Source: Bordetella parapertussis (lineage in GTDB: Bacteria; Pseudomonadota; Gammaproteobacteria; Burkholderiales; Burkholderiaceae_C). Taken from it: DNA of 64,000 nt. Position numbers and translations under genes: made by a program. The notes beneath the pieces were generated by a model that worked only from the letters and a program-made list of their open reading frames with translations, was not told the origin of the DNA and did no database searches. The stretch spans positions 1 through 64,000 of the forward strand of contig CAMBSK010000009.1 in NCBI GenBank assembly GCA_945870575.1, read 5' to 3'. This document shows positions 9,353 to 19,582 of this stretch, piece after piece (the first letter of the stretch is position 1; each line of letters opens with the position of its first letter).

Positions 9353-9436
9353 AAATTACCTTATCCTTAAAGTTAACAAGTCAGGGTTGACGTTATGAAA
9401 AACGTAAAAAAATGATTTTGCCATTGATTAACTGGT

Positions 9437-10435
9437 TTAGTTTTTCTCGTTGACCATCACCAGTTTGCCCATCACCAGTCTTTGGTTCATTCGACTGTAA
9501 GCCTCCTGAAGTTGGCTCATGGGCATTGTACAGTCGATGACTGGTTTGATCTTCTTTTCTGAATACCATTCTATTAATTTAGTCATCATTGCTGTATTGT
9601 TAGCCGACTCGCGTCTTGCAAATTCACCCCAGAACACACCTACGATAGAAGCGCCTTTTAACAAGGCCAGGTTCAAAGGAATACTGGGTATAGGACCCGA
9701 AGCAAAACCGACAACCAAGTACCTGCCACGCCAGGCGATAGATCGCAATGCCGGTTCTGAATACTCACCGCCGACAGGGTCGTAAATGACATCCGGACCT
9801 TTGCCATCTGTCATGGCTTTGAGTTTTTCTCTGAAACTGCCATCGCTGTAATTGATGGTTTCATCAGCGCCGAGCTTTGAACATAAATCACATTTTTCTG
9901 CCGAAGAGGCTGCTGCAATCACCCGTGCCCCGGCAGCTTTTGCTATTTGGATGGCAGACGTTCCGACGCCACCTGCTGCGCCCAGAATGAATACAGTTTC
10001 ACCCGGCTTGAGTTCAGCGCGGTCGATCAATGCATGGTAAGAAGTTGCATAAATCATGATGAAGGCTGCAGCGTCCACAGGATCAAAATCCGAAGGCAGA
10101 GGCAGGCAGAGTTTCGCCGGAGCAAGCGTATGTGTGCCAAAGCCGCCGGTTCCCTTGAGGCAGGCTACCGATTGCCCTGGTTTGAGATGGTTTACCCCTT
10201 CACCGACAGCTTCAATAATGCCGGCAAATTCTGATCCTGGAACAAAGGGAAGCTCAGGCTTCATCTGGTATTTGTTTTGCACAATCAGCAAGTCAGGAAA
10301 ATTCAGACTGGCGGCTTGTATACGAATAAGTACTTCACCTGGGGCAGGCTGAGGTGTAGATAGACTGACCCAGCGCAATGCTTCGACACCGGTTGGATTT
10401 TCACATTGCCAGACATTCATAAGGTTTACTTTCAT
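9437..10435 (-). CDS. NADPH:quinone oxidoreductase-type medium-chain reductase
   Basis: A zinc-free member of the medium-chain dehydrogenase/reductase family, 332 residues. The N-terminal GroES-like domain contains VPGSEFAGIIEAVGEGV. The Rossmann motif is GAAGGVGTSAIQIAKAAGA, followed by DVIYDPVGG. The zinc-ligand cysteines of alcohol dehydrogenases are absent, as expected for quinone reductases and enoyl reductases. A second start (MNVWQCENPTG, five codons in) is equally possible, and neither has a strong Shine-Dalgarno sequence. The gene is divergent from surE. A second protein of this superfamily is encoded at 59707. Confidence 0.85.
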   Translation of the reverse strand: MKVNLMNVWQCENPTGVEALRWVSLSTPQPAPGEVLIRIQAASLNFPDLLIVQNKYQMKPELPFVPGSEFAGIIEAVGEGVNHLKPGQSVACLKGTGGFGTHTLAPAKLCLPLPSDFDPVDAAAFIMIYATSYHALIDRAELKPGETVFILGAAGGVGTSAIQIAKAAGARVIAAASSAEKCDLCSKLGADETINYSDGSFREKLKAMTDGKGPDVIYDPVGGEYSEPALRSIAWRGRYLVVGFASGPIPSIPLNLALLKGASIVGVFWGEFARRESANNTAMMTKLIEWYSEKKIKPVIDCTMPMSQLQEAYSRMNQRLVMGKLVMVNEKN

Positions 10436-10521
10436 CAGGAATAAAAAACTGCGTGTGAGCCGGCAACTTCATCAGATTGCCCGCCAGGGTGACCATACAA
10501 TCATGCTTTATAGGATGATTC

Positions 10522-11271
10522 ATGAAAATTTTGATTTCAAACGACGACGGTTACCTAGCCCCTGGAATTATCGCCTTGTTTGAAGCCATGCGGAAAATTG
10601 CAGATGTTGAAGTGGTGGCGCCTGAACAAAATAACAGCGCCAAATCAAATGCATTGACTTTGCACTCTCCCATTTACATACGCGAATCACACAACGGCTT
10701 CAGGTACGTGACTGGAACGCCAGCTGATTGCGTTCACATAGCGCTGACAGGTTTGTTGAACTACAAACCGGATCTGGTTGTCTCGGGCATTAACAACGGC
10801 GCCAACATGGGGGATGACACCATTTACTCCGGCACAGTAGGCGCGGCCATGGAAGCCTATCTCATGGGCATTCCAGCCATTGCTTTCAGTCAGGTCGAAA
10901 GAGGTTGGACGCATATTGAAGATGCGGCTGATTTCGCTCGAGAGTTTGTACTGACCATGATGGCAAATCACACGCCTGAACAGCAACCGTGGTTGCTTAA
11001 TGTGAACATTCCAAATGTTCCTAAGAGTCAATTGAAACCAGTGAAAATTTGCCGGTTAGGTCGCCGACATCCCGCTGAGCGATTTATCACGCAAGAAAAC
11101 CCACGGGGAGAAACCATGTATTGGATCGGCAGTGCAGGACCGGCCAAGGACGAGGCGCATGACACTGACTTCTTTGCCACAGCAGCCGGTCACGTGTCTG
11201 TTACTCCTTTGCAAGTTGATTTGACTGACCACGCCAACTTGCCCGACTTTGCCGGTTTACTCAACACTTGA
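10522..11271 (+). CDS. surE: 5'/3'-nucleotidase SurE
   Basis: A metal-dependent survival-protein phosphatase that acts on nucleoside monophosphates, 249 residues. The N-terminus MKILISNDDGYLAPGI carries the metal ligands Asp8 and Asp9. NNSAKSNALTL and SGINNGANMGDD supply the remaining Ser and Asn ligands. It leads the surE-pcm-nlpD-rlmD cluster; pcm starts 11 bases after its stop. This neighbourhood links SurE to stationary-phase and stress survival in proteobacteria. Confidence 0.97.
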   Translation: MKILISNDDGYLAPGIIALFEAMRKIADVEVVAPEQNNSAKSNALTLHSPIYIRESHNGFRYVTGTPADCVHIALTGLLNYKPDLVVSGINNGANMGDDTIYSGTVGAAMEAYLMGIPAIAFSQVERGWTHIEDAADFAREFVLTMMANHTPEQQPWLLNVNIPNVPKSQLKPVKICRLGRRHPAERFITQENPRGETMYWIGSAGPAKDEAHDTDFFATAAGHVSVTPLQVDLTDHANLPDFAGLLNT

Positions 11272-11282
11272 AGCTGTTTTGA

Positions 11283-12083
11283 ATGAAACAACGCCCCAGC
11301 TTCCCAGTCAAATTAGAGACGGATGCCCAAACAAAAAATAGCAGCGTCTCTACCAGCCCTAGCTGGAGCCAAGGTCAGAAAAGCGCTGGAAATAAAAAGC
11401 CTGAAGCCATTTCAGCTTCAGGCTTTGGTCTGGATTCTGCGGCTGTTCGAGCCAATATGGTCAAAAAATTATTGCAATCCGGTTTGGAAGATGACCTGGT
11501 GTTACAGGCCATGGGAACGGTTCCACGACATACTTTCATTGACTCTGCCTTGGCCAATCAAGCCTATGAAGACACGAGTTTGCCAATAGGGTTCGGGCAA
11601 ACCATCTCTAAGCCCAATGTCGTAGCACGGATGATTGAATTGCTCAGGCAAGGGCGGAATTTAAAAATCACCGGCAAGCTCGGGCGTGTGCTTGAAATCG
11701 GCACCGGTTGCGGATATCAGGCTGCTGTTCTTAGTCTGCTGTCCACCGAGGTCTACAGTATTGAACGAATCAAAGGCTTGCATGAGAAAGCAAAAGAAAA
11801 CTTGCGCCCTATGCGATTACCCAACTTGCATTTGATCTTCGGTGATGGTATGAAAGGCTATGTCGCAGGAGCGCCTTACGCAGGCATCATTGCCGCTGCC
11901 GGTGGCGATAATATCCCTAAGGAATGGATTGATCAACTAGATACTGGCGGGCGGCTTGTCGCGCCAGTTGTCACTGCCGGGGGGCAGCAGAGTCTGGTTG
12001 TGATTGACAAAAACAAAGATGGAATTGAAAAAAGTATTCTTGAGAACGTGCTATTCGTTCCTCTTAAGCCGGGGATCATTTAA
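11283..12083 (+). CDS. pcm: Protein-L-isoaspartate O-methyltransferase
   Basis: Repairs isoaspartyl residues in aged proteins by S-adenosylmethionine-dependent methylation. The class I methyltransferase motif LEIGTGCGYQAAVLSLL is clear. The PCMT signature region (DTSLPIGFGQTISKP) and the downstream GDGMKGYVAGAPYAGIIAAAGG are also present. The protein has 266 residues, longer than the E. coli enzyme, because of a polar, low-complexity N-terminal extension of about 45 residues. Its stop codon overlaps the nlpD start (TAATG at 12081-12085), so the two genes are translationally coupled. Confidence 0.95.
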   Translation: MKQRPSFPVKLETDAQTKNSSVSTSPSWSQGQKSAGNKKPEAISASGFGLDSAAVRANMVKKLLQSGLEDDLVLQAMGTVPRHTFIDSALANQAYEDTSLPIGFGQTISKPNVVARMIELLRQGRNLKITGKLGRVLEIGTGCGYQAAVLSLLSTEVYSIERIKGLHEKAKENLRPMRLPNLHLIFGDGMKGYVAGAPYAGIIAAAGGDNIPKEWIDQLDTGGRLVAPVVTAGGQQSLVVIDKNKDGIEKSILENVLFVPLKPGII

Positions 12084-12961
12084 TGAATAACTTGTACTTG
12101 ACCTTTATCTTGCGATGCCGGTGCTTACCTGTCGCTTTGCTGCTGGGTTTTCTAGTCGGATGTATGTCCTCAGGAAGATATGCGCCTGCACCGATTGAAG
12201 ATCGTCAACGCGTCAAACAAGCAACTCAAAACAAACCTTCCAGCTCAACAACCGCAAATGCAAAGCCTGCTTCGCCGCCTGCCCCGGTTGTCAATGAACC
12301 ACCGCCTAAATCAGCTTATTACGTGGTCAAACCCGGCGACACTTTGATCAAAATCGGTTTGGAGCACGGTCAAAATTGGCGTGACATCATTCGCTGGAAT
12401 TCCATAGAAAACCCGAACATCATTGACGTCGGGCAGATTCTGCGAGTCTTTCCTCCTATGGTGGACCCCTTAGCTGAGGCTGTGGTCGTCAAACCAGTGA
12501 CATCGCCAAGCCAGGTGGTCAATACTGGAACTGAGGCTAAAACTTCGCCTGTGAATACAACTCAATCCACATCTGCGGTTGAAAATCCGGATGACGTAAC
12601 CGTTTTTTCATGGCCTGCGACCGGTAATTTAAGTGCAGGTTTTGATGATCTCAAAAACAAAGGCATTGATATTTCTGGAAAAACCGGTGACGCCGTGTAT
12701 GCCGCTGCTGATGGCCGGGTTGTCTACGCAGGCGCAGGTTTGCGCGGTTATGGAAATCTGGTGATTGTCAAGCATGCGAATAATTTTCTGACTGCTTATG
12801 CTCACAACCAGACATTGCTTGTACGTGAAGACCAGTCTGTCAAACGCGGTCAGAAAATTGCTGAAATGGGTAACAGCGACTCTGAAACAGTCAAGTTGCA
12901 TTTTGAAATCCGTAAGCAAGGCAAGCCGGTTGATCCTGTCAAACTCTTGCCCCCGCGCTGA
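12083..12961 (+). CDS. nlpD: NlpD-like lipoprotein (LysM plus degenerate LytM domain)
   Basis: An outer-membrane lipoprotein that in relatives activates cell-wall amidases at the division site. It has 292 residues. The signal peptide ends in a lipobox, LVGC, with Cys27 as the lipidated residue. A proline-rich linker follows, then a LysM domain at about 78-123 ([14 protein letters not shown] to VGQILRVF) and a LytM/M23 domain at about 185-290. The metal site is degenerate: NKGIDIS has Asn where active enzymes have His, and the last motif reads KLHFEIR rather than HLHFE. This points to a non-catalytic activator. rpoS, which often follows nlpD, is not here; rlmD follows instead. Confidence 0.92.
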   Translation: MNNLYLTFILRCRCLPVALLLGFLVGCMSSGRYAPAPIEDRQRVKQATQNKPSSSTTANAKPASPPAPVVNEPPPKSAYYVVKPGDTLIKIGLEHGQNWRDIIRWNSIENPNIIDVGQILRVFPPMVDPLAEAVVVKPVTSPSQVVNTGTEAKTSPVNTTQSTSAVENPDDVTVFSWPATGNLSAGFDDLKNKGIDISGKTGDAVYAAADGRVVYAGAGLRGYGNLVIVKHANNFLTAYAHNQTLLVREDQSVKRGQKIAEMGNSDSETVKLHFEIRKQGKPVDPVKLLPPR

Positions 12962-12969
12962 ATTTCGAT

Positions 12970-14385
12970 ATGACTTCTGACCAATTGCCCAAGCCCAATC
13001 CTGTTTTGTCTATTGAGTCCATGGATTTGGATGCCCAGGGTATTGCGCACCGGGATGACGGCAAGGTTGTTTTCATTGAAGGTGCTTTGCCTTACGAAAA
13101 AGTCACGGTCAATGTGCACCGCAAGAAAAACAACTGGGAGCAGGGCACACTCAGTCAATTGATCAAGCCATCCTCGCAGCGAATACAAGCAGCTTGCCCC
13201 CATTTCGGTTTGCATCCGGGAGCCTGCGGCGGCTGCAAAATGCAGCACACCAATATGTTTGCGCAAATAGCGGTCAAACAACGTGTCCTCGAAGACAACT
13301 TAAACCATCTGGGTAAAGTGATTCCAGAGCAAATCATCAGACCTTTGCAAGGGCCTGATTGGGGATACCGTTTCAGAGCCAGATTGTCAGTACGTTATGT
13401 GGCCAAAAAATCCACAGTGTTGATTGGTTTTCATGAAAGAAAAAGCAGTTATGTTGCGGATATGTCAACTTGCCGGGTACTGCCTGATCACCTAAGTCAA
13501 TTATTGTTACCCCTGAGGCAATTGATCGGCAGTTTGCAGGTTCGCGATCAATGTCCACAAATTGAAATTGCTTGCGGTGACGAAACCACTGCCTTGGTAT
13601 TGCGCCATCTGGCGCCGCTGAGTCCAACCGACATAGAACATCTGCATGATTTTGCAGCTACCTACAGGGTTCAATGGTGGGTACAGCCTAAAGGCATAGA
13701 CTCAATTGCTTTGCTATCTGCCAATGAGAAACAAACCGAGCCATCAGCACTTTTTTATGATTTGCCTGATTTTGATTTGCGGATGTTTTTCCGCCCTGTT
13801 GATTTCACTCAAGTCAACCCGGCGATCAACCGGACAATGGTTAGCCGTGCCATTCGTTTACTGAATATTCAAACTGACGATAGCTTGATCGACTGGTTTT
13901 GCGGTCTAGGCAATTTCACTTTGCCGATGGCAAGATTTGCCAAAAAAGTCACTGGCATAGAAGGCAGCAAGCCATTGCTGGAGTGGGCAAATAAAAACCG
14001 TCAGATGAATGAGCAAAGAGATGCTGAAATGCAAAACCATTTCCCTTTGCATCCGGTTGATTTCAAATGTATGAATCTGTTCGAAATGACAGCGGATGAA
14101 CTTATGGGTTTTGAGCCTGCCAATAAATGGTTGATTGATCCTCCTCGGGAAGGTGCTTTTGCACTCGTCAAGGCTTTGGTTGACTTGATCGAAACGCCCA
14201 GGTTAGAGTCAGCGTGGATGCCGCCAGAACGTATTGTTTATGTGAGTTGCAATCCGGCAACCCTGGCCCGCGATGCCGGCTTGCTGGTGCATGTGGGTGG
14301 TTACAGATGTGTTTCTGCCGGTATGGTCAACATGTTTCCGCACACTGCTCACGCAGAGAGCATGGCGGTTTTTGAGCTGACATAA
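12970..14385 (+). CDS. rlmD: 23S rRNA (uracil(1939)-C5)-methyltransferase
   Basis: A TRAM-domain rRNA methyltransferase of the TrmA/RumA family, 471 residues. The 4Fe-4S cluster ligands are Cys76, Cys86, Cys89 ([14 protein letters not shown]) and Cys168 (MSTCRVL). The S-adenosylmethionine site is [16 protein letters not shown], and the catalytic cysteine lies in [13 protein letters not shown] near the C-terminus. It begins 8 bases after the nlpD-like gene and is probably in the same operon. A GC-rich hairpin follows its stop. Confidence 0.94.
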   Translation: MTSDQLPKPNPVLSIESMDLDAQGIAHRDDGKVVFIEGALPYEKVTVNVHRKKNNWEQGTLSQLIKPSSQRIQAACPHFGLHPGACGGCKMQHTNMFAQIAVKQRVLEDNLNHLGKVIPEQIIRPLQGPDWGYRFRARLSVRYVAKKSTVLIGFHERKSSYVADMSTCRVLPDHLSQLLLPLRQLIGSLQVRDQCPQIEIACGDETTALVLRHLAPLSPTDIEHLHDFAATYRVQWWVQPKGIDSIALLSANEKQTEPSALFYDLPDFDLRMFFRPVDFTQVNPAINRTMVSRAIRLLNIQTDDSLIDWFCGLGNFTLPMARFAKKVTGIEGSKPLLEWANKNRQMNEQRDAEMQNHFPLHPVDFKCMNLFEMTADELMGFEPANKWLIDPPREGAFALVKALVDLIETPRLESAWMPPERIVYVSCNPATLARDAGLLVHVGGYRCVSAGMVNMFPHTAHAESMAVFELT

Positions 14386-14411
14386 CAACAGGCCCCGCAG
14401 GGCCTGTTGTT
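14384..14411. terminator. Strong hairpin between convergent rlmD and BI-1 genes
   Basis: A 12-bp perfect stem, AACAACAGGCCC (14384-14395) with GGGCCTGTTGTT (14400-14411), has a CGCA loop. It overlaps the rlmD stop. There is no T-tract on either strand, so it may stabilise 3' ends or pause polymerase rather than act as a classical intrinsic terminator. Confidence 0.65.
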
Positions 14412-14430
14412 AGTAGGGCGTAGAGAAAAT

Positions 14431-15123
14431 TTAATCGCGTTCGCCGCCCATCAAACCAAGGAGTGCGAGCAAGCTTTGGAATATGTTGATTAAATCCATG
14501 TAAATGGCAAGTGTTGCGGTGATGTAATTAGTTTCGCCGCCGTCAATGATTTGTTTGATGTCGTAAAGCATATAAGCGCTGAAGATGGCAATGGCCATCA
14601 TAGACAAAACCATCATGCCAACTGAGGAGCCGACGAAGATGTTCACTATGCTGCCCACCATCAAAACCATGACGCCGACAAACAGCCACTTGCTCATGCC
14701 GGACAAATCGCGTTTGATCACGGTGGCAAGACTGGCCATCAAGAAAAATACACCTGCAGTTCCACCAAAAGCCGTCATGACCAATTGGTTGCCGTTTTTA
14801 AATCCCAGAACCATGGCAATCAGCCTGGACATCATTAAACCCATGAAGAAAGTAAAGGCCAGCAGCACTGCAATGCCTTTGGCTGAGTCTTTGGTTTTTT
14901 CGATGGCGTAAACAAAACCGAAGATTCCCGCAATAAATACAACCAAGCCCAAGCCGCCGGACAGGGCATAACTCAAACCGGTGGCCACGCCCATCCAGGC
15001 ACCGAGCACCGTGGGAATCAAAGTAAGGGCAAGTAGCAAATAAGTATTGCGCAATACCCGGTTTCTAGCCTGAGCATCTAAGCCGAGGTCACGGTAGGAA
15101 ATGGATTGAACCTGATCAGTCAT
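14431..15123 (-). CDS. Bax inhibitor-1/YccA family membrane protein
   Basis: A 230-residue protein with seven predicted hydrophobic helices. The polar N-terminus ends in YRDLGLDAQARNRVLRNTYLLLALT, and the C-terminus contains YMLYDIKQIIDGGETNYITATLAIYMDLINIF, the conserved acidic region of the TMBIM/BI-1 family. E. coli YccA modulates FtsH, and other members act as pH-sensitive calcium leak channels. Which of these applies here is not known. The start ATG at 15123 is preceded by AGGAG (TTAAAGGAGATTTGC), a strong ribosome site. Confidence 0.88.
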   Translation of the reverse strand: MTDQVQSISYRDLGLDAQARNRVLRNTYLLLALTLIPTVLGAWMGVATGLSYALSGGLGLVVFIAGIFGFVYAIEKTKDSAKGIAVLLAFTFFMGLMMSRLIAMVLGFKNGNQLVMTAFGGTAGVFFLMASLATVIKRDLSGMSKWLFVGVMVLMVGSIVNIFVGSSVGMMVLSMMAIAIFSAYMLYDIKQIIDGGETNYITATLAIYMDLINIFQSLLALLGLMGGERD

Positions 15124-15304
15124 GCAAATCTCCTTTAAGGAACACAGACCTATATGGTACCAATTTATGGCAGTTCAAGTACGGGCTAAGTCCATGTGGC
15201 TGGACGGGACTCTCTAGCTTTGCAGGCCATGGCCACAAAGTTGAGCTTAAAAGGGTTAATGCACGGTTATGCTTGGAGTTTTTGACAAGTAAAGCCAAGT
15301 AACC

Positions 15305-15712
15305 ATGAAAACCAAAGCCTATCTGGAAATTGCTGATGTAAAACTGATCGCAAGCGCTGCCGAAGCAGAAGCCATCAAAAACAACTGGGCCGTCAGTTTC
15401 GCCATCGTCGATGACGGCGGCCATTTGTTATGGTTCCAACGCCTTGACGGAGCGGCACCTGTTTCTGCACATATTGCCCCTGCCAAAGCGCACACTGCTG
15501 CCGTCGGCAGACGTGAAACCAAAATTTATGAAGACTTGATCAATGCCGGCAGGTATTCTTTTTTAAGCGCACCCTTGATTCACGGCATGCTTGAAGGCGG
15601 GATTCCCATCGTTAAGGATGGACAAATACTGGGTGCCATCGGCGTGAGCGGTGTGAAATCCTCGGAAGATGCGCAAATTGCCAAAGCCGGTTTGGAGGCT
15701 ATCGGCTTGTGA
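15305..15712 (+). CDS. GlcG/HbpS family heme-binding-like protein
   Basis: A 135-residue protein of the GlcG (DUF336) family, recognised from AIVDDGGHLLWFQRLDGA, the Ala-rich helix AKAHTAAVGRRET, and GGIPIVKDGQILGAIGVSGV. Members occur with glycolate and other catabolic operons, and HbpS binds heme in Streptomyces. The role here is unknown because there is no catabolic partner gene. It is divergent from the BI-1 gene and runs into the 3' end of ppsR, with 3 bases between the two stops. Confidence 0.85.
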   Translation: MKTKAYLEIADVKLIASAAEAEAIKNNWAVSFAIVDDGGHLLWFQRLDGAAPVSAHIAPAKAHTAAVGRRETKIYEDLINAGRYSFLSAPLIHGMLEGGIPIVKDGQILGAIGVSGVKSSEDAQIAKAGLEAIGL

Positions 15713-15715
15713 GCT

Positions 15716-16537
15716 TCAATAAATCAGACTGTCAGGTTTGATTTCTTGAATGATGGTGGTCGCAATTTCTTCAATGCTTTTCGTGGTTGTGGATAACCAG
15801 CGTATGCCGTAACGCCGCATCATTGACTCTGCTTCACGGACTTCGTATTGGCAATTGGGAGTGCTTGCGTACTTGGAATTCGGCCTGCGCTCGTTCCTGA
15901 TTTCGCTCAGACGTTCAGGCAATATGCTCAGTCCGAATATCTTTTTAATGTGTGGCAATAGTGCCGGCGGCAATGTTTGTCTTTCAAAGTCCTCCGGTAT
16001 CAATGGGTAGTTGGAGGCTTTGAGTCCGTGTTGCATAGCCAGGTAAAGACTGGTGGGCGTTTTGCCGCTTCTGCTGACGCCGACCAGGATAACGTCTGAT
16101 TTCTCCAGGTCGGTATTTTTTTGACCATCGTCGTGGGCCAGACTGAAATTGATGGCCTCAATACGATCGTGGTAGGCCTTGCTTTTGCTGATATCTGAAA
16201 ACCTGCCGATACGGTGATTGGATTTCAGATTCAGTTCAAGCTCTAGCGGTCTCACAAAGGTGCTGAACATATCCATGATCAATGCCTTGGCGTTGAGTGC
16301 CAGGATATCCAGTAGTTCATCTTTTGCCAAAGTGGTGAACACAATCGGCCTGACACCTTCTTTTTCAGCCGTTTGATTGATCTGCAGCACGGCTTGCTGC
16401 AGTTTTTCTTCTGAGTCTACGAACGGCAAGCGTATGTGTCGGGGCTTGATTTCAAATTGCGCCAGGATAGCGTTGCCGAAGGTCTCCGCAGTGATACCTG
16501 TTCCATCAGAAACAAAAAAAACGGTACGGTTAAGCAT
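15716..16537 (-). CDS. ppsR: PEP synthase regulatory kinase/pyrophosphorylase
   Basis: A bifunctional DUF299 enzyme that inactivates PEP synthase with ADP and reactivates it with phosphate. It has 273 residues from the ATG at 16537. The family N-terminus is MLNRTVFFVSDGTGITAET, and the P-loop is GVSRSGKTPTSLYLA. An ATG seven codons upstream is in frame, but 16537 has GAAAG at the right distance and matches the family start. It is divergent from its target ppsA, the usual arrangement, and the shared gap holds the ppsA palindrome. Confidence 0.95.
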   Translation of the reverse strand: MLNRTVFFVSDGTGITAETFGNAILAQFEIKPRHIRLPFVDSEEKLQQAVLQINQTAEKEGVRPIVFTTLAKDELLDILALNAKALIMDMFSTFVRPLELELNLKSNHRIGRFSDISKSKAYHDRIEAINFSLAHDDGQKNTDLEKSDVILVGVSRSGKTPTSLYLAMQHGLKASNYPLIPEDFERQTLPPALLPHIKKIFGLSILPERLSEIRNERRPNSKYASTPNCQYEVREAESMMRRYGIRWLSTTTKSIEEIATTIIQEIKPDSLIY

Positions 16538-16662
16538 AAATTCTTTCAAATGGCGCAATACGGGAAAAGCCTAAAATAAGCTTCAAACCGAATTAAATCA
16601 TGCCCCGCCTCGCAGAAATCATTTGAATATTTTCTGCCGCGCCGTCAGAGGTATGTCAGGCC

Positions 16663-16682
16663 AGAACTCCTTAAGGAGTTCT
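16663..16682. promoter_or_regulatory. 20-bp perfect palindrome upstream of ppsA
   Basis: AGAACTCCTTAAGGAGTTCT is a perfect inverted repeat ending 33 bases before the ppsA ATG. It could be an operator for a dimeric regulator between ppsR and ppsA, or an RNA hairpin (8-bp stem, TTAA loop) in the ppsA leader. The sequence alone does not decide between them. Confidence 0.5.
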
Positions 16683-16715
16683 TGTCTTGTCAAGTTTTAA
16701 CTTTTGGAGTACTTC

Positions 16716-19106
16716 ATGTCCGTCTTGTTCAGTCCGACTGCAATGGTCGTCCCTTTTGAGAATTTACGAATGTCTGATGTTGAGGCTGTCGGCGGTAAAA
16801 ACGCGAGCCTGGGCGAAATGATTTCTCAGTTGCCCCAAGGTGTCAATGTGCCGACCGGTTTTGCCACCACCGCCCATGCATTCCGTTTGTTTTTGCAGCA
16901 AGATGGTTTGGACGAACGGATTGAGAAAACCCTCAAAAAACTTGACTCTGAAAATGTGGTGGACCTTGCCGCCACAGGTGCAATCATTCGTACATGGATG
17001 ATTGCGCAGAAATTCCCGTCTGAATTGGAAGTCGAGGTAAAAAAGGCTTTCACTCTTTTGAATCAAGGTTCAGTCAATGCCTCTTACGCAGTCAGATCTT
17101 CAGCCACTGCGGAAGATTTGCCAGACGCTTCCTTTGCCGGTCAGCAGGAAAGTTTTCTCAATGTGCAGGGCATTGACGATGTACTTTTGAAAATCAAGGA
17201 AGTGTTTGCCTCCCTTTACAACGACCGTGCCATCAGTTACAGAGTGCACAAGGGCTTTGCACACGCCGAGGTCGCCTTGTCCGCAGGTATACAGCGAATG
17301 GTGAGATCAGATCTTGGGGCGGCAGGCGTGATGTTTACGATGGACACTGAATCCGGTTTCGAAGACGTGGTGTTCATTACCTCCAGTTACGGTTTGGGAG
17401 AAACCGTAGTCCAAGGCGCCGTGAATCCAGATGAGTTTTATGTTCACAAGCCCATGTTGTTACAGGGTAAGCAAGCGATCGTCAGAAAAAATCTGGGCTC
17501 TAAATTGATTCAAATGAATTTCTCAACCCAAGCCGAACGCTCTGCCAACGGCAAACTGGTGGTTACCCATGACGTGCCTGCCGAGATGCGCAACCGCTAT
17601 TCACTCAGCGATCACGACATCACGCAGCTGGCTGAATATGCCTTGGTGATTGAGAAACACTACGGCCGTGCCATGGACATCGAATGGGGCAAAGACGGTT
17701 CTGACGGAAAGTTATACATATTGCAGGCCCGACCGGAAACTGTGAAGAGTCAGCAAAAAGGCCAAACCGAACACCGTTACAAGTTAAAAAACAAAGGCAC
17801 GGTGCTGGCACAAGGCCGCGCTATCGGGCAAAAAATCGGTACCGGTCCGGTTCGTCTGGTCAGTCATATTTCAGAAATGGACATGGTCAAACCCGGGGAT
17901 ATTCTGGTGACAGATATGACAGACCCTAACTGGGAGCCGGTGATGAAGCGGGCCAGCGCCATTGTGACCAACCGGGGCGGGCGCACTTGTCATGCAGCCA
18001 TCATTGCGCGTGAACTCGGCATACCTGCGGTGGTGGGTTGCGGGGATGCGACTGAAATATTGCAGGCTGATAGCTTGGTCACTGTGAGTTGTGCCGAAGG
18101 CGATACAGGATTCATTTATGACGGTTTGCTTGAGACCGAAATCTCCGAAGTATTGCGCGGTGAAATGCCGCCTATCGCCACCAAGATCATGATGAACATT
18201 GGCAACCCCAGTTTGGCATTTGATTTTGCGCAATTACCTAATGCAGGTGTCGGGCTCGCCAGGCTGGAGTTCATCATCAACAACAATATCGGCGTGCATC
18301 CCAAAGCGATTTTGGATTATCCGCACATCGATCCTGAGTTGAAAAAAGCTGTTGAATCTGTTGCCAGAGGCCATGCATCACCTAAAGCTTTTTTCATTGA
18401 TAAAGTCACTGAAGGCGTGTCCACTATTGCAGCCGCTTTTTGGCCCAAGCCTGTGATTGTGCGTTTGTCAGATTTCAAATCCAACGAGTACCGCAAGCTC
18501 ATTGGCGGTAACCGCTATGAACCGGAAGAAGAAAATCCGATGCTGGGTTTTCGCGGCGCAGTCAGGTACCTGAGTCAGGATTTTCAGCAGGCTTTCGCCA
18601 TGGAGTGCGAGGCTTTGTGCCGCGTGCGCAATGACATGGGTCTTGTCAATGTGCAGGTCATGGTGCCTTTTGTGCGTACCTTGGGGCAGGCTCAAAGGGT
18701 GGTTGAGTTGCTTGCGCAACATGGTTTACGCCGGGGTGACAATGGTTTGAAACTGATCATGATGTGCGAAGTTCCCAGCAATGCTCTGCTGGCAGAGGAG
18801 TTTTTGGAACACTTCGATGGCTTTTCCATAGGATCGAATGACTTAACGCAACTGACACTTGGATTGGACCGTGACTCGGGCATGCCATTGCTGGCCGCCG
18901 ACTTTGATGAGCGCGACCACGCCGTCAAAGCTTTGCTGGTCATGGCTATTCAGGCTTGTCAAAAACACAAAAAATACGTCGGTATTTGCGGGCAGGGACC
19001 CAGCGACCACCTGGATTTTGCCCAGTGGCTGGTTTCTATGGGGATTGAATCTATTTCTCTTAATCCGGACAGCGTGGTCGCCACATGGCGGGCGCTTGCA
19101 AGGTAA
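16716..19106 (+). CDS. ppsA: Phosphoenolpyruvate synthase
   Basis: Makes PEP from pyruvate and ATP (products AMP and phosphate), the entry to gluconeogenesis from lactate or pyruvate. It has 796 residues. The ATP-grasp domain is N-terminal ([11 protein letters not shown], then [20 protein letters not shown]). The swivelling phosphohistidine domain carries His426 in [15 protein letters not shown], and the C-terminal PEP/pyruvate barrel has [10 protein letters not shown] and GICGQGPSD. The start at 16716 follows GGAG at 16706-16709; the TTG at 16704 is part of that ribosome site. The lactate permease at 52344 would feed the same pathway. Confidence 0.97.
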   Translation: MSVLFSPTAMVVPFENLRMSDVEAVGGKNASLGEMISQLPQGVNVPTGFATTAHAFRLFLQQDGLDERIEKTLKKLDSENVVDLAATGAIIRTWMIAQKFPSELEVEVKKAFTLLNQGSVNASYAVRSSATAEDLPDASFAGQQESFLNVQGIDDVLLKIKEVFASLYNDRAISYRVHKGFAHAEVALSAGIQRMVRSDLGAAGVMFTMDTESGFEDVVFITSSYGLGETVVQGAVNPDEFYVHKPMLLQGKQAIVRKNLGSKLIQMNFSTQAERSANGKLVVTHDVPAEMRNRYSLSDHDITQLAEYALVIEKHYGRAMDIEWGKDGSDGKLYILQARPETVKSQQKGQTEHRYKLKNKGTVLAQGRAIGQKIGTGPVRLVSHISEMDMVKPGDILVTDMTDPNWEPVMKRASAIVTNRGGRTCHAAIIARELGIPAVVGCGDATEILQADSLVTVSCAEGDTGFIYDGLLETEISEVLRGEMPPIATKIMMNIGNPSLAFDFAQLPNAGVGLARLEFIINNNIGVHPKAILDYPHIDPELKKAVESVARGHASPKAFFIDKVTEGVSTIAAAFWPKPVIVRLSDFKSNEYRKLIGGNRYEPEEENPMLGFRGAVRYLSQDFQQAFAMECEALCRVRNDMGLVNVQVMVPFVRTLGQAQRVVELLAQHGLRRGDNGLKLIMMCEVPSNALLAEEFLEHFDGFSIGSNDLTQLTLGLDRDSGMPLLAADFDERDHAVKALLVMAIQACQKHKKYVGICGQGPSDHLDFAQWLVSMGIESISLNPDSVVATWRALAR

Positions 19107-19200
19107 GCAAAACGAAGTCATGTCAAAACAAGTTACAATCTCAGGTTTTCACCTTGTCGCACCACGACGCAGTGGGCGGCTTATTCCATAAGGAGAGTTC

Positions 19201-19566
19201 ATGCGTCATTACGAAATCATATTGTTAATCCACCCGGATCAAAGCGAGCAGGTTCCTGCCATGCTTGAACGGTACAAAGGTCTGATCACCAATGGCGGCG
19301 GCAAAGTCCATCGCCTTGAAGATTGGGGCCGTCGTCAGTTGACCTACATGATCAACAAACTGGCCAAAGCACATTATCTTTGCTTGAACATTGAAGCCGA
19401 CCAGGATGTGATGGGGGAACTGGAGCACGCATTCAAATTCAATGATGCTGTTCTCAGACATCTGACAGTGTCGAAGAAAAAAGCAGAAACTGCGCCTTCA
19501 CTGATGATGAAAACAGTCGAGCGTGAAGAAGCCCGCAAGACCCAGCATGCTGAATTCCAAGCCTGA
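19201..19566 (+). CDS. rpsF: 30S ribosomal protein S6
   Basis: Binds 16S rRNA with S18. The sequence [21 protein letters not shown] and [21 protein letters not shown] are typical of S6. The protein has 121 residues with a short charged tail. A strong ribosome site (AAGGAG) precedes the ATG. It is the first gene of rpsF-priB-rpsR-rplI. Confidence 0.97.
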   Translation: MRHYEIILLIHPDQSEQVPAMLERYKGLITNGGGKVHRLEDWGRRQLTYMINKLAKAHYLCLNIEADQDVMGELEHAFKFNDAVLRHLTVSKKKAETAPSLMMKTVEREEARKTQHAEFQA

Positions 19567-19582
19567 TATTTGAATTTCAAAT

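Noticed and set aside
19107..19200. rpsF leader examined for the S6:S18 autoregulatory RNA motif
   Set aside because: A small hairpin (GTCG/CGAC at 19156-19168) is present, but I could not place the conserved CCG box with confidence.
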